NCBI RefSeq assembly: GCF_047511655.1
Contig: NC_133389.1
Coordinates: 158,735,973 to 158,799,972, forward strand
Direction of reading: 5' to 3'
From: Castor canadensis
Taxonomy: Eukaryota > Chordata > Mammalia > Rodentia > Castoridae
Length of the DNA stretch: 64,000 nucleotides
The notes under the pieces are model-generated. The model was not told the origin of the DNA and did not search any database. It saw nothing but the letters and a program-made list of their open reading frames with translations. The position numbers and the translations under genes are program-made. Within the stretch, counting starts at the first letter, position 1. Each line of letters opens with the position of its first letter. Shown piece after piece: positions 23,601 through 38,500 of the stretch.

Positions 23601-26600
23601 TAAAATAAGCTACTTGGTAAGAGAATTGTTGAGCATGTACTTATAAATAAGAGTAAAGGTTGTCATGGCAACTGAAAAATGTATTTCATTCTCCCCCTGA
23701 TGAATGATGAAAAATTTGAACCTTGCACTTCCATTCTCCTGTGCTGGCTTTAATTTAATTACCTCCTGCTAACCTGGTGCTAGTCTTTAGCCTAACACCT
23801 CTGTTGGGTTCTCTGCAGTATTGGCATATCTTTGATGAAATGTAAGTTTTATAACACTCCTATAGATACTGGATATAGAGGTGAAAAAGAAAATTCAAGG
23901 GCAAAATGAAATAACATTTATTAAAGTACTTAGACTAATGCATGGAATTTCACAGGTGCTTTTTAAAAATCTGTTTCCATTTCCTTTTGGACAAAGTCAA
24001 AATCTCTTGGTCTATGACATTATAGTTAGTTATGCTGAAAAAAACCCATATATTGAACTGCATATGTAATAGAGAACAAATTCTAGAGAATATGCTTAAA
24101 GGGAAAAAAAAACATTAATTTACCATTCCTAAAGGGACTCCAGGTGGTCTGTGAAACATTCCAGTCTGATTCCATCTCACCCAAGGCCACCATTTCTGGC
24201 TGTCATCGAGGAAACTCCTTTGATGGAAGCCTCTCCTCCCAAACTTCCCAGGAAAGAGGTCCTTCGCATTCCAGGTATGTGATTATATTATTAGAGACAA
24301 AAATGTATCCTCAGCTACCAAAAGTTAATTGTGCCTTTTAGCTATTTTACAGCCTTTGTTCTTTAAAATATGTGTGTGCATAATATCTGTATATATTCTT
24401 GGCCAAGGTATAGTTAGATTATTAATGGCACAAATGAGTTTTGCATGCCTCTCATTTGAACAAAACTGTATGAAGTTGGAAAGACACATTGAATCTAATG
24501 AGTTGTCTGAGTTAGATACTATTAAGTGCAGGAACTTCAATGATGTTGTCAAAAGATTATGTTGCAGAGGTATTAGAGTGTCTATTTTCATGTTTAAGGA
24601 TACTTAATACAAGCAGATTCTTGTATCAAAGTGGGTGCTGCATGATAAAAGCGAGAGCACACAAGGGAGGGGTGAGGATAGGTAAGACACCTTAAAAATT
24701 AGCTAGCATTTGTTGCCCTCAATGCAGAGAAACTAAAGCAGATACCTTAAAAGCAACTGAGGCCAATAGGAGAAGGGGACCAGGAACTAGAGAAAAGGTT
24801 AGATCAAGAAGAATTAACCTAGAAGGTAACACACACGCACAGGAAAGCAATGCGAGTCAACTCCCTGTATAGCTATCCTTATCTCAACCAGCAAAAACAC
24901 TTGTTCCTTCCTATTATGGCTTATACTCTCTCTACAACAAAATTAGAAATAAGGGCAAAATAGTTTATGCTGGGTATTGAGGGGGTAGAGGGGAGAGGGA
25001 GGGGGCGGAGTGGGTGGTAAGGGAGGGGGTGGGGGCAGGGGGGAGAAATGACCCAAGCATTGTATGCACATATGAATAATAAAACAATAAAAAAAAGAAT
25101 CTTAGGAAGAGATAAAAGTTATTTTGATAGAGGTGAATCATTGTCTTTTTAAAGTCTGAACTTTCTTAACTTCAGAAATAATTAAATTTATTATTTAAAA
25201 TGCCAGCAGCAAAAAAAAAAAAAGTGGGTGCTGCTAAATGCTTGGAAATTATTAAGTCTATTCCTTGTAAACATTCCAACACTGTACCTGTTATTTTGTG
25301 TGCAAAGCAAACTTGCTTACAAACACCTTCCCTAAGGATAAGAAGGATCAAGAGCTAGTCTACTTCTTTCTACACCCTCTTGAAATTGTGTACACCTAGA
25401 TTCATGAAATTTGCCACTCCACCTAAGAAGTGAGAGTCCCTGAGATTTTTTGTATACTTCTACTTTCAAATGAAATTGCAGTCCAGAAAATATTATTTTT
25501 ATTTTTGATTTATCATATATTAATAGTACAAGGGGATTTCATTGTGATAATTCCATACATGTGTCCAGTATGCCTTGAGCAAGTTCACCCCTCCATTTTA
25601 TTCTCATTCCCTCTTCCCCTTTCTTCTGTTTGGTGGTTTACATTATGCTGTCTTCATATGTATATATCCAGCATACTTTCATCCTATTTACCTCTCAGTA
25701 TACTTTCCTTCTCTCCTTTCTCTAATTCCCTCCAGTCACCCATATAAATTCATGTTCTATCATTATTATCGTCATCATCATTTTAAGACTAGGTTCCACA
25801 AATGAGCAAGAACGTAACATTTGTCCTTTTGCACTCAGCATGATGATCTTCAGTTCCATCCATTTTCCTGAAAATGTCATTATATATATATATTTTTTAT
25901 ATATATATATATATATATAATCCATTCATCAACTGATTACACAGTTTGGCTATTGTGAAGAGAGGTGCAATAAACATGAGTATGCAGGTATCTCTCTTGT
26001 CTGTTGATTTACATTCCTTCAGATATATGCCCATGAGTGGTACAGCAGGGTCATAAGGTAAGTCTATTTTCAGTTTTTGAGGAACCTCCATACTGATTTC
26101 CATAGTAGTTGCACTAGTTAACATTCTCACCAACAAGTGTTTAAGTGTTCCTTCCTCCCCACCCTCCACATCCTCACCAGCATTTGTTGTTTTCTTGATG
26201 ATTACTGATCTGACTAGGGTGAGATGGACTCTTAGGTAGTTTTGATTTACATTTCCTTCATGACTAAAGATATTGAACATTGCTTCATGTATTTATTAGC
26301 CATTTGTATTTCTTCTGAGAACTGTCTATTCAATTAATTTGCCCATTTATTAATTGCATTATTTGTTCTTCTATTTAGTTTTTTGAGCTCTTTGTTTATT
26401 CTGGATATCAATCCCTATCTGCTGGGATTGATTAGCTGGCTAAGATTTTCTCCCATTGTATGGAATGTCTCTCAATTCTGGCAACTGTTTCTTTTGATGT
26501 GTCCAGTAAATAGCATTTTTAAAAGAGGTGTTTAAAAATTACTGAGATACTTCTGTACCACAAAATTCATGTACTTTAAGCTTATAGTTCAATTATTTTT

Positions 26601-28180
26601 CGTAATTTTACAGAGTTATGCAACTATCACAACAATCCATTTTTAGAACATCTCCATCATCACTTGCAGTCATTGCCATTCCCACATCTGGCCCAGATAA
26701 CCACCAATATACTTTCTGTTTCTACTGGGTGCTTTGATAGCATTTCATAGAAGTGGAATCCTAAGTGCATGGCTTTTTGCATCTGGCTTCCTTCGTTTAG
26801 CATAATGTATTTGAGGTTTATCTACATCATTGCACCTACCAGTAGTTCATTCTTTTTATTGCTGAGTAGCATTCCATTGTGTAGCTCTATCACTGCCTTT
26901 ATTCATTAGTTGATAGATATTAAGGTTGTTTCCACATTTTGTCTATTATGAACAGTGCTGCTGTGAACATTCACTTACAAATTTTTCTGTGGACACAGAT
27001 TTTCAATTTCATTGGGTGTATAGCTACAAATAAAACTGTGGAGTTCTATGGCAAATTTATGCGTAATATTTTAAAAACTGGAAATATCACAAGGAAACTC
27101 CCTGTGTAGCTATCTTTATCTAAAACAAGCTAAAATGTCATATTTTTCGTTTTGTTTTCTCTTTTTTCTTCTACAAAATGGGAGAATAGGAGGGGGAACA
27201 AGTCCTGCCCAGGGGCTAGGACTGGCACCAGTGGGAGCGGGAAGATGATGGGGAAAGGAGGTAGGAGAGTAAATACAGTGCAAACAATGTGTACACATGT
27301 AGGTAAATGTAAAATGATACCTGTTGAAACTACTTCAAGAATAGGAAGGGGATAAAAGGGGAATGGTAGGGGGTGTGAATTCATGTTGATATATTTGATT
27401 CATTGTAAGAACCTGTGTAAATGCCACAATGTACTCCCACCCAGCATAATAAAAAAAAACCTACCAAGCTGGGTTTTTTTTATAAGCATGCAATATTGTA
27501 CAGGGGGAATATCTTGTGATAATTATGCATGTGCTTATAATATTTTATTTAGATTTATCCCCTCCATTGTTCTCTCTTCTGCCCCCCTTTCATCTTTTTA
27601 AAACAATTTCAACAGGTTTTATTACTCTACTTTCATATATGAATACAAAATACATCTACCATATTTGCCTTTCTTCACCCTTTCCTTATGCCATCTCCAC
27701 ATTGGTACCATCACCAGAAAGGACCTGTTTTACCTTCCTGTCCTTCATTTTTTAAAGTGCGTATTGATAGTTCAAGGGGGCTTTGTTTTAGCATTTCAGA
27801 CAGGTATATATCATTGTTTAATCAGATTAACCCCCCTCTTACTTACTCTCTTTCTGTTGCCCTGCCCCCCTAATATTCCACAGCTCACAGTGCGTTACAT
27901 TATATTACCTTCATACACAGATGCACCATTTCAATACTTTTCACTCTCTCCCTCTCCCACCTCCCATGGTGCCTCAGACAGAACCACTAATACAATCTTG
28001 TTCTCTCTCTCTCTCTTTCTGTATACATTTATTTTATAGGTCTATCTTCCACATATGAGGTATAGCATATGACCTTTGGAGCCTGGCTTATTTCACTTAA
28101 CATAATGTTCTCCATTTCCATCCACTTACCTGCAAATAGCATAATTTCTTTCTCCTTTATGGCTGAATAATACTGCATTT

Positions 28181-28217
<37 letters not shown>

Positions 28218-31200
28218 CACATTTTCTTAATCCATTCATCAGTTGTGGGGCATCTGGGCTATTTTCAAAGCTTGGCTATTGTAAATAGTGCTGCAGTAAA
28301 CATTTTGAGTGCAAATGGCTCTATTGTATTCTGGTTCAACATTCCTTTGTGTATATGCCCAGGAGTGATACCACTGGATCATATGATAGTCCTATTTTTG
28401 GGATTTGATCAACCTACATGCTGCTTTCCATTATAGTTGTACTAGTTTACATTCCCACCAACAGTGTGCAAATATTCCCCTTTTCCCACATCCTGGCCAG
28501 CATTTGTTGTTGTTTTGTTATTAATGACAGCCATTCTGACTGGAGTGAGATGGACTCTCAGGTCATTTTGATTTGCATTTCCTTTATGGCCAAGGATATC
28601 AAGCATTTCTTCATATATTTATTGGCCATTTCTACTTTTTTTGAGTATTGTCTGCTCATTCATTTGCCCATTTATTCAATGTGTCACTGATTCTTTGCAG
28701 GGTTAATTTTTTGAGTTTTCTGTATATTCTAGTTATTAATCCCATGACAGATTACAGCTGGTAAAAATTTTCTCCCATTCTGTGACTATCTCTCCAGTCT
28801 GGTAATTGTTTCCTTTTCTGTGCAGAAGCTTTTTAGTTTGATGCAGTTCCATTTGCAAGCCTGTAGTTTAATTGCTGAGCTATTGGATTTCTATTAATAA
28901 AACCATTACCTATGCCTATATGATCCAGTGTATTCCCTATTTTTTTCCCGCAGTAATTTCAGTTTTAGTTCTTTCCTTAAGATCCTTAATCCACTTTGAA
29001 TTGATGCTGTGCAAGGTGAGAGACTGGGATCTAATTTCTGTCATCTGCAGGTAGATACCTACTTTTCCCAGCAGCATTGATTGAAGATGCTATTTTTTCT
29101 CCAACACATACTTTGGGCTCCTTGGTGGACAGTCAAATGGCTGTAGTTGTGTAGATTTGTATCAGGTCCTTCTATTGTATTCTATTGGTCTTCATGTCTT
29201 TTATTGTGCTAGAACCATGCTATTTTTATTATGGTGGCTCTGTAGTGTAGTTTGAAGTCAGGCATTGTGGTACCTCCAGCATTTCTCTTTTGGTCTTTTG
29301 TGCTTTCATATGAACTTTAGGACTTATTTTTCTATCTCAGTAAAGAATGTCATTGGAATTTTGATAGGTATTGCATTGAACTTATAGATTGCTTTCACTA
29401 ATACAGCCATTTTCACAATATTGATTCCAAGCTGTTTTTCAAAATGTCTGCAACATTTACATTCCCCTAGCAACATATGAGGGTGTGTGCCTCTATATCC
29501 TTGGGAACATTTTTTACTGTTTTTTTTATTGTGGCCATCATGGGTGTGAAGTGAGATCTGAATGTGGTTTTACTTTTTGCTGATGACTAATACTGTTAAG
29601 TATAAGTATATTTTCATGTACTTATTATAAGATATTCAAAGATATTCTTTGATGAAATATCTACTCAAATCTTTTCCACATTTCAGCTAGGTTGTCTTAT
29701 TTCAGTTTTAAGGGTTCTTTTTATATGTTCTAGATATAAATCTCTATTGAAAAGTGATTCACAGATATTTCTTCCCAGTGTCTGGCTTGCCTTTCCATTT
29801 GATAATGTTTATGATCTACTTCTATCTGGCACCAGAACCAGAATAATTAAGCACAATATTTTTCAAAGATTTCTTAAGATTAATGAAAACATGGTGTCAT
29901 ATAAACACAACTTTTTTTACCAAGATATTATTATGTTGTACTTTCAAACATATGGCATCTTACTGTCCCAGGCCAATGGTAGAACTAAAAAAGTTGAACT
30001 CATAGAGCAGAAAGCAGAATTGTGGCTATCAGAGGCTGGGGAGGAGGTTGGATGGAAAAGGGAAACTGTTGTTTCAAAAGTTACAAAATTTCAAGTCAAG
30101 TAGAGGAATAAGCTTCAGAGATTTATTGCACAGAAGGGTCATATTTTAATTATAACAAAAATAATGCATTGTATATTTTCCAAAGTTACTCAAAGAGTAG
30201 GTTCAAAATGCCTTCACAGGCAAAATGATAGCTATATGAGGTGATGGAATTATTTATTCACTTGATTTAATCACTCTACAATGTAAACTTACATAAAAAC
30301 ATCTCATTGTACACCACAAACATACCTATACACAATTATTACTTGTCAATTAAAAACAAAATAAAATTTAAAATCAATGTGGGAGGAATCCTTTAAGGAT
30401 AACCAGTCTAACCTCCTGTCATCAGCAAATGCAGAAATATTAACTACATAACACTTCAACAATTGGGAGCTTAGTGGAGCTCATTTCATTTTTAGGTAAC
30501 TCTGTTTGGTGGAATGTCCTTATTATATTTAACCATTTTTTCTGTAGTTTCTATGTTCTTGCATTAGTTTCTTTAAACTACAGTATAACAAACTTAGTGG
30601 TATAAAACACTACACATTTATTATCTCAAAATTTCTTTAGGGAGAAATCCAGGCACAACTTAGCTGAGGTTTCTGCTTCAGGGTCTTATCAGGCTGAGAT
30701 CAGGGTGTCAGCATAGGCTGTAGTCTCCTCACAGGCTTGAATAGAGAAAGATAAACTGACAACTCCCTCAGATTGTTGACAGAATTCATCTCCTTGTAGT
30801 TATAAGACTGAGGTCTTTGAGGTTTTGTTGGATATTGACTGGAGACTGTTCTCTGTTCCTAGAGCCTGCCCACAATTCATTTCCTATGGCTTGTTCCATA
30901 GGCTACATCACAACATAGCAGCTTACTTCTTCAAAGCCAGAAGAGAATTTACGGAGAGACATTCCAGTCTACTAATTCAGAATCCTTATAATGTCGTGTA
31001 ACCACAGGATTGACATCCCATTACTTTAGCAATATTCTGTTGGTTGTAAGCAAGTCACAATTCCTTCTTACACTCAAGAAAATGACTAAGAGTGTAAACA
31101 CCATCAGATGGGAATCAAGCATAGCTCCCCTAAATTTGCCTGCACAGTCTTTTTGAAGATATACAGACTCTTCCCATATTGGTTATCCACTCACTTGAAT

Positions 31201-34200
31201 TTCTGCAATTTCTTCCTAACTAATAAATCTACATTCAGCCTTGCCTTATCCTAATTTATATATGTACTGTTACCAAAATATCTTAAGTGCCCATGGACTA
31301 AAGAAACAGTGATCTACAATCAATACCATTTTACATGGTAAAATAGGCATAGGATAATTGTTGTGGATGTTCCCATTGTAAGGGAGGATATAGGAAGCGC
31401 CACAAGTACTCAAGTTATAGAGTACTTGCCTAGCATGTGCAAGGTATTGGGTTCAGTCCCTAGTACTGAGGAAAGGGGGATGAGGAAATGGGAGAACTGG
31501 GTCCATAGCAGTTCTGATACTAAACTGGAAAAATGTTAGATCTTTCCCATGGCTCTTGGCTCTACTTTAAACAAAACCCTTAAGTTTCTTAGATGTTACA
31601 CACACAAAATAATTATATAATATACAGATAATAGTAGACAATATATAATAGATATATACTTGAATCACACTCTCAAAATCTTTAGACAGCCTTTTCTATG
31701 ATTAAACACTGTTCTGAATTATGACCTTAGATTACTTTGAAGTCTTAACAAAAGACCTTATAGCTTCACCCTTGGCTTGATCTTCAGACCATGCTTTTGC
31801 AGCAGCTTCCCAGATTTTATGCTTGCTTTGCAACCATTTCTTAACTTTAGTATAATTTGCTTTTCTACAAAGGCTTAGAATTTTCAGCAACATCAAGCCC
31901 CCCATTTTATTAGTCTTTAAAAGTTCTTCTTTTAGCTCCCATCTCTTCTCTCCTAATTTACTGTAGTCAGCAAGAAGAAATCAGAGGGCATCTCCAACAC
32001 TTTATTTGGACATTTTCTTTGTTAGACCATCCCAATTTGTTAGGACTTAAAAAAAAACTTTCCACATCATTGCAAGCAAACTTCTGCCTCTATATAACAA
32101 GGATCCCCCTCCTCCTATTTCCAACAGCTTGCTCCTTACTTCCCCCTAAGCCTCACCAGCAACTTCTTCAAGGTTCAGAAGTTTTATTCACAAACTGTGT
32201 ATAGACATATACACTTTAAAAACACATACACATATATTTCTAAAAGTTTTTACTGATTCTACCAACCTTAGGGCCCTATAGTCATTCCCAAAGTTTAAGG
32301 TCTCACATAGGCATCAAAATCTGTCTTAGCTGCCAATTACTATATAACAAACTATTCTACACTTTAACGCTTAAAAAAGATATTTATTGTCTCACATAGT
32401 TTGAAGATCATGAATTCAGAACCACCTGAGTGGTTGTGGCTCATGACCTCAAGATGTTGGCCAGGGCTGCCGTCATGTGAAGGCTTGACTGGCTGGAGGA
32501 CCTGCTTTCCAGCTCACTCAGATGGCTGTTGAAGAGGACTCAGTTCTTCACCTTCAGGGCTTCTATGCAGGGCTGCACATGACATGAAAGCTGGCTTCTT
32601 CCAAAACAAGAGAGTATGCAAGAAAGAGATGGAGCAACCAAGGTGGAGGCATCAGTATCTTCAACAATCTAATCTCTGAAGTGAAATACCATTACTTCTA
32701 TTCCATTCTATGGATCACGCCAGGCAACCATTGTACAGTGTGACAGGTGACTACATTGGGTGTGAATACCAGGAGGCAGGGATCATTAGGAGCTCTCTTG
32801 GAAGCCAGCTACAACAAACAATAATGATGCTTAAAGTCACTATTATTATATATTACAATGATTTTGACTAAATTTTTTTCAGTCAATTATTGAATATTCC
32901 CCCCTTACAGTTTCTGTTTTATACATATTCCAAAAAGGTTAAATTTAATTTAACATAAGAATAAGTAATCTCTTACTTCAAGTGCTAAGCTTGTAGCTAA
33001 CACTAAAAAATACCATAAAAACAAACTCAAGTTGAAATCTTGAGGTCATAAAATATCTTCAAGCTTATATTTCTTATATAATTTTTCTTAGCCATTATAA
33101 GCATTAGAAATTCCAAATATAAACAGCAAATAATGTTTCTTTTCTCCAAAAAATGAAATTGTAATGATTCTATTCTGATTTGCCCACAAAAACAAAGCCA
33201 ACTAAAATGCTCAAAATTACTCTTTGTGGAAGAACATTGTTTTATTTATTGTTCTCTGACATTACCACATTCAAGCATCTACACATCTATGCATTTCTTG
33301 AAACACATATGTACACAGCCTTCCCATCCACAGCACACATACACCCACATGTGTGAAATAGACACGAATCAGTAGCACTTTAGAAAAACGAGTTCGCTCT
33401 TCTCTGCCTAGCTACAGTCTCTAGTTGCCATGGAAATTAGGCACAAGATAGGCCTTTCAGACAATGCTAGTGTCAATGTGTCTTTATTGGAGGAGTTCTT
33501 GTATTTATTATAAACGAAGAGAACTTTAATAACAAAGCAATGCAGACATTCTAGCAACCAAAGCTGTCTACTTATAGTAAACAAATCCAATTCATCAAGG
33601 CTTTTGTTCAGACCTTGACCAAACTAAATAATCACTCTTCCCTGATGTTTCCAATCAGTAAACAAGTAGCTAGTTTTTTTAAATTAATGTGAGATTTCAT
33701 CTTTAATTACAACATGCATGGACTTAATTTGTGCTTCATTAAGTACTGCACAGGGTCAAGACTTATTTCCACAGTTCTCTGCCTCCACAGATTATGTGTT
33801 ACTTCAGAATGCTAATTTGCCTTTGATGCTCTCTTCTCTCATCTTCTAACACTCTGTTAATAACTTGGTTTTCCAAAGACATTGTTGCTTGGAAAACAGA
33901 TTAAGGCAATTCTTACCTTTTCTAAATCTTCTTCTCATCATAATGTACTATGTATTCTATGCACATGATTTTGTATAATGGTAATTATTTAGATGTTAGA
34001 ATATTGAGAAATAAGTGAAACTCATCCATGAGTCCATCAGGTATATGTAAGGATCATTGTCTTTTTGTATGTGTGCTTCTCTGAATTATTTTTACATACA
34101 TCACTTAGAAGAAATGTTTTATTGATATTCTTTCATCGTTCATAAAATTTTAACTTTTTCTACCAACATTAGTGGTGGAACGAACCTGTCTACCACATCA

Positions 34201-35537
34201 TACAATGCGCTTCCCACACACAACTTTTACCCACCCACGAAAATTTTTCTGTCACATATTTGTTAGTTAATTAAAATCACTTTTCAGTTAATTATATCTG
34301 ATAATGTGTTCTAAATATAATAAGATATTTAGTGTTCATTCTTACATCTTAGTAACTATTCCAACTAGTGATTATTCCAACCAGTAGAGTTCACCGAGTC
34401 TCTTCCAATACTAAGCAATCAAAATATGAATTTTTTCAGAAAATTTTGATGAGAGAGGTTATGGACATGTTTTTAGCCTCTGATTACAGCCTTGTATTCA
34501 TGGAATCTTGATGTTCTGCAGCCTAACATTTGCTTAACTGACAAGCTCTGTTAGAAAGTAGTTAATGCCTACAGGACTTAGCTGTACAGTTAGTAATTAT
34601 TTTCAGTTAAATAAACTTGGTGTGTAGGGAAAGATATAAATTTAGTCACTTGGTGCCCTCAGGCATGAAGTTGTCAACATATCATCCCAGTTATAATGTT
34701 CCCATAGAATAATTGTTTTGGATATTGGCCTTAAAGTGCAGGAATCCTGTATCACAGGTTTCTCTAGGGCAGTTGTCCTCCAATTTTCAGGGCATGTAAA
34801 GAACACCTAAGGATATTTTTTTAAGATAAACATTCCTGGCCCCCACCCTCAGAAATTCTGGTTTAGGAAATCTGGGCTAAAACTTAGGTGCCTGTATTTT
34901 TAGCATCCTCCCCCTTTCCTATTCTCCGTGGTGTTCTCATGGAAGTGGTCAATTGGCATTTTATATGCTGTAGGGATTTGAAATAATTTTTGGGATTCCC
35001 TAATCTACTTTAATAACTAGAAATACCTAGGGACTCTAAGGGATGGAGAAAGTAAAGGGTAAGTAGTAACTTCAGCTAGACTAAAGGGTATGAGGGGGAA
35101 TAATTCTGTTGAACTGCTAATGTCTGAATTAATCACAGAAGCCTAGTCAAGAAAATAACAGTTTTCACGTGCTCTTATAATAAGTCAAGTGATTGTCATG
35201 AAGGTTTGAGGACCTAAAATTACACAGCTGGTAGCCAACCAACCTCTTACTTGGTCTTTTCTTTATAGATCCAAGACTAAAAAAGGAAAATCCCTATTAT
35301 CTTAGGTATAAATAGTTTAGGTCATGCTTCTTTATGAAAGAGAAATGAAGTGAGCTTGAGGGAAGGGGAGAATAGAAAGCCTCTTAGGAAATGGGTAGAA
35401 ATGAGAATAAAGGTTCTTACTTTCCCTTAAACTGGTCTTGAATGTGTAAATAAGTCAGGAGAAAACAAGTGGGACACTGAACATTTTGAGAAGCTATTAA
35501 AACTGGAGTTATTTAATGAGAGAAAGAGGAGAAAGGA

Positions 35538-35576
<39 letters not shown>

Positions 35577-38500
35577 GAAAGGCAATACATTGACAACTGG
35601 CACACCAGGGTAAGCATGATAGAAAATTGAGGTTGGAGTGATGGTGGACACATCCAGATCATGCTGACCTTTTCAAGGAGCTTGCACTTCATTCTGACAA
35701 TAATTGAATAACCTTCTGGAAACGCTGAGCAGGAGAATGAAGGAAAAAGAGAAGAAACAATACTTGAAGGAAGTAATTGCAATACTTCTGATGAGAGATG
35801 TTAGTAGCCAGGACTAGTGTGATATCCATAGGTAGGGATAATATGATGTGGTTGGAAGAGGAAATCTATGGGACTCTGTGATAGATTCAAACTTGACGTA
35901 TATCTGATGTTTAAAGGGATTCTAGCTCTCTGGAAAAAAAGATAAGCTCTAGCATAGAGGGTATGAGAATTTAAAGTATTCAGAAAACTTCTCTCTATAT
36001 AACTTCTGACTCAGTTAAATAATTTAGTATTATAGGAACTTATATGATTGAACTTCAACTTATATTTTGTTTCCAGCCTGGCAGTTGAAATATTAAAGAT
36101 TGTGAGATTAAAAGGCAACATTGAATTTTTAAAAATTGTGTACAATGGCAATTGCCACTCAGCACATCAGACAATATTATTGATGAGGTTTGGAATAGCA
36201 AAATGTGACATGTGCTTTGATAAAAGTGTAGAAAGGCTATGAAAATGATGAGCAGACATGATTTGGGTTTCCATTTTTTTAAGATACCTAAGATGGTGTA
36301 TTATGTTGAATAATTGCTTAATACTTGTTTGTATTTAACTGTGCAATCTACAGTAAGAAATACATTTGAATAATAACTCTTGACAAATGAGTAAAGTGAA
36401 ACAAAAGTTTCACCAAATGTACAAAGGTGCTCTCTTCAATCCAGAAATTCTTATTTTGTCATTTATTACCTACCATTCATACTGAACCATATGTTCCCCA
36501 AGACAAATCATTGTATCACTTTAATCTTAGTCAGTTAGGACTGATGTAACAAAGTACTGTAGCCTGGATGACTTATAAACAACAGAAATTTATTTTTCAC
36601 AATTATAGAGGCTGGGAATCTGAGATTAGGGTGCCAGATGGGTTATGATGCAGACTACTGCCTTCTTGTCATATCTTCATATGTGGGAAGAAAACCAGGA
36701 TTCACTGGGGTCCTTTTTATAAGAAAATAAATCCCATTCATGATGACTTAATTACCTGCTGAAGCCCCTTCCCCAATATTATCATTTTAGGGGTTAGGAT
36801 TTTAAAATATGAAATCTAAAGGACAAAACATTGCTCCTAAAATACCTAAGATGATATACTACACTTACTAATTGCTTAAAATTATTTTTAGTAGAATTAA
36901 ATTATTACAAATAAAAGACTGTGATGTTTAAGCTAAGTAATAGAATTTCAGAACCTTGAGATTTTTAAAAATTAGTTTTGCTATCTTTTATAGCTATATA
37001 ACTAGAATTTTCAAAATGATTTCATTTCCTCATAGTAAAATTGACTTGTTTAGCATTTTGCAATCTCCCTAGTTCTTTTATATAATATTTTCAAAAATGA
37101 AATTAAAATAACCCAATGCAGTAGACACGACAAAATCATTCCTGTTTCTACTAGAGTCAAACCTGATGGCTTAAGAAACTTCATGATCTGAAATCGTCTA
37201 TTTTCATAGCTTTGACTCTCTTCATTGTCCATCATCTAAATTACCACCAACTGTTGCAATTACATGTGATCCCCCTCAACTCATAATTTTTAAATTGATA
37301 ACCTTTTGCAGGCATTGTTCTAAGTGAAATGCCAGTTTGCCTTCCCGCCTGAACCTCAGCTTTGCCTAAGCACTTCTCACCCTCCTCAAAACTCTCTTAA
37401 TGTTTCTACTTCCAGGAAATGTTTAGCAAAAGTGTAATTAATAAGATCAGTTAGGAGGACGTTAGAGTAAAGCAGACAAGAGATAAATGAATGAATAAAT
37501 GAACAAATAAAAAAGTAGAGCTATAAGCCATATTGTGCTGCACCTTGGAAGCCTTGGTGCCTGTGTAATTATCTTCCTTCTGTCTTTGGGATCAGGGCTT
37601 CTCTCATGATACCTCCATGCCAAAGGTCCCGCTATGCCACCTACTTTGATGTTGCTGTTCTTCGCTGCCTACTCCAGCCCCATTGGTCTGAGGAGGGCAC
37701 TCAGTGGTCGCTGATGTACTATCTACAAAGGCTACGACATATGCTGGAAGAAAAGCCAGAAAAGCCCCCAGAGCCAGATATTCCTCTCCTGCCCAGACCC
37801 AGGAGTAGCTCAATGGTGGCAGCAGCTCCCTCTCTAGTGAACACCCACAAAACCCAAGTAAGACAAATGAAGTCCATTGTCATTTGAGCTAACACTTTCA
37901 GCTGTAATACCTTCTCTTTTTCTTCCCATGCATCCAGCTCTTATGTATTCCAGTGGTGACTAGAGTGGGTTACTTTATTGCTAATCTTCCACCATTGGGC
38001 CCTTTTGCTCTTAATTTATCATTGAAAGAAGTACACCTCTTGCACACTAATTTAGTGTAAGCCATTGTTTTACCAGAATATAGAAAACTGGGTCATCTAG
38101 ATAATCAAAGTAGTAGTCAATGAGAGTTATGACATGTAATCTGTCAATTACCGAAATCATAAAATATGTGGCACTGGCATTTTGCTGAATGTGATTTAAT
38201 CTCTTTGCATAACTCTTCTCAGTGTCTCATTGTCACCATTAGGAATATTGCGTTCTGATATATAATCTTGTTATTTATTGTAGAGTTTTGGAGACATAAA
38301 CTGACCATTCTGATGTGGTCACAGCCTATAAAAATTACTTTTTGATAAATGATATCTTGATATCAGCTGAACACTTATTCTTTCCTCCTTTTGCATTGAT
38401 ACCGCATGTTGACAATATAGAGAAAAGTTTGACTTTCAGGATGTTCCAGTTGTTTGGATAGGCTCAAATTTGAGTTGGCTAGGTCTGAAATTTTTTCTAT

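Noticed and set aside
29747..30103. 118-codon ORF
   Set aside because: Overlaps the end of an antisense L1M and the start of a sense L1 3' UTR; no protein signal.
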